64,000 nucleotides of DNA from Phallusia mammillata (lineage: Eukaryota; Chordata; Ascidiacea; Phlebobranchia; Ascidiidae). Every line of letters starts with the position of its first letter. Positions within the stretch are counted from its first letter, which is position 1. Positions 62,645 through 64,000 of this stretch are shown in pieces. The notes under the pieces are model-generated. The model was not told the DNA's origin, did not search any database, and worked only from the letters and a program-made list of their open reading frames with translations. Location: contig QLIY01000437.1 of NCBI GenBank assembly GCA_003260075.1, positions 64,774 to 128,773 on the forward strand, read 5' to 3'. The position numbers were made by a program, and so were the translations under genes.

Positions 62645-63990
62645 GATTTACATCTGCAAATACAACAGACAACATGAAACAATGCTAACATTTTTTACAC
62701 TGTAAACTTATGATTAATCTATATTATTCGTAAATTTTCGTAATGCGATGTGTCAAATTCAAGTGACCCTAATGATTTAGTTTTCTTTAAACACAATCTG
62801 AAAGTTGCAATTCATTTGTCTCCGGTCTCGACTCTTCAAAAAACTCACATTGCCGAGCATTTGTCACGTGTTTCTTCATGACTTTGAAAGTTTGTTGGTG
62901 TAGATGCCGGTACAATATATTTTTTATTTTTGAAGTGACATCGGGTCAAAACAAATTGAGAATCAAACACAATCTATAAATAATAAAAACATCTTAGAAA
63001 TGTGTTATTTTTAGAGGTTTCACTAAAAAGAATTTATGAAGGGCTTATGTGGCTTTGGTTGGAGACAAGCAGTCAAAAAATTTTATCCTGGAAATGAAGT
63101 TCCAAGGCAAACGTTTGTGGTCAACTGAATTGGAACGCCATTTATTTATATTTACACAAGCTATTAAATAAGTCAAGAAAGCTTTCAGTTTAAGTTTCCA
63201 AAGCGTGACCTGGTGACTTTATAAACCGAAATTTTTAAAGTGGATTGCCACGATCTTTTAAATTCACGAAAAAAGTATTATAAAGTTCTGGCAAAGGCCT
63301 TAAACGTACACAACATAGTCCCCTTTTTCTTAAAAATCCTATCCACACCGGGGGGGGGGATTAAAACGTACACAACATAGTCCCCTTTTTCTTAAAAATC
63401 CTATCCACACCCTAAAACAATTATATTTTAAACACTTCACATTTGTACGATTTCTTCAAGAAATGTTCGTATATTAGGGTATTTCCCAGTTCCGCTTTAA
63501 ACTTTGACAAAGGGTTTTTCAAACTTGTGTTCAAACTTAAAACAAGTTCACTGCGGTTTTCTATAGACTTTAGTTCTTGGGGCCTTTGTTTTTGCAGTTG
63601 ACTGACTTTTACATTTTTTTGCTCATTATGTAAAATAAAGCAGAACGAAAATACACAATAACCAATACCATGTAACTATGGTGTATGATCTTATCAATTT
63701 GAAGTAAATGTGTGTTGACTTTGTGATATAATATTCTGCATTGTGAAAAACTTCAACTTTAACAAAAGTATTGGCACTACACCCATGTTATCTGTTTAAA
63801 TAATTTCCGTCCTCTTTTTCTGAAAAACATAAAAACAAATGCTATTTCTGCAAAGTTGCACAATATCTGTAACTATTTTGCAGGTTTTATTTTAATTCCC
63901 TTTGAAACTACTATACTATATTCAAAATCATAAATGTACAGTTTAAAAAAATGGTAAAATTGTTTCATGTTGTATTTGCAGATGTAAATT
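62645..63990. promoter_or_regulatory. 1.35 kb divergent promoter region between two LRPPRC copies
   Basis: The two ends are inverted copies of each other: 62642-62680 reads as the reverse complement of the last 40 bases of the window, with one 7-base indel. Weaker similarity continues about 60 bases further inward. Both ends keep the tttgcag acceptor-like motif just before the ATG. An X-G10-X' block (63299-63349 and 63361-63413) lies in the middle. I see no gene in between. Confidence 0.6.
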
Positions 63991-64000
63991 ATGGCCCATT
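63991..64000 (+). CDS. LRPPRC: start of a second LRPPRC-like copy, 3' cut by the window
   Basis: The last ten bases, ATGGCCCATT, match the first ten coding bases of the minus-strand LRPPRC-like gene, and the 27 bases upstream match its leader almost exactly. Only three codons are visible, so whether it is a complete gene, a pseudogene or an inverted assembly join cannot be told here. Confidence 0.55.

Overview
This is a eukaryotic nuclear window from an animal. The gene content points to a chordate-like deuterostome, and a tunicate (ascidian) is my best guess: AT-rich DNA, many short GT-AG introns, small genes, vertebrate-type families (ZCCHC24, GRXCR, PRKG, PIM, FGF, LRPPRC), many small hAT-type MITEs, and duplicated blocks that look like the two alleles of a very polymorphic genome. 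The species cannot be named from the sequence.

Layout. 1-2429 (+) is the 3' part of a ZCCHC24 gene. 3785-8303 (+) is a ten-exon gene for a GRXCR-like protein with an N-terminal PDZ domain. 9477-17361 (-) is a 17-exon cGMP-dependent protein kinase with a myristoylation signal. 20906-27733 (-) is a 17-exon secreted multidomain protein: lysozyme/SLT-like domain lacking the expected catalytic Glu, VWA, Thr-rich mucin-like stretch, pentraxin. 31013-36217 (-) is a divergent FGF with a very long N-terminal extension and a Lys/Arg/Cys-rich tail. 45506-48592 (-) is a ZP-domain single-pass membrane protein. 52275-56463 (+) is a PIM-family kinase. 59243-62644 (-) is an uninterrupted 1133-codon LRPPRC-like gene, and the window ends on the first codons of a second, head-to-head copy at 63991 (+). 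Long stretches at 17.4-20.9, 27.7-31.0, 36.2-45.5 and 48.6-52.3 kb carry no gene that I can support.

A recurrent pattern of the form X-(G)n-X' breaks several places: a 50-260 bp block, a run of about 8-12 G (or C), then a slightly diverged copy of the same block. It duplicates part of an exon in the kinase genes and the ZP gene. Removing one copy plus the G run restores the reading frame exactly in both PIM exons affected. I read these as allelic contig ends joined instead of merged, not as biology. They do give small allelic comparisons: differences are all silent in PRKG and PIM but mostly amino-acid-changing in the ZP gene.

The genes do not form one pathway. The strongest novelty candidates are the lysozyme-like/VWA/mucin/pentraxin protein, the PDZ-glutaredoxin fusion, the FGF with unusual extensions, the Ala substitution at the cGMP-selectivity position of PRKG site B, and the inverted LRPPRC pair. 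All exon joins below were built by hand from splice consensus, phase and homology.
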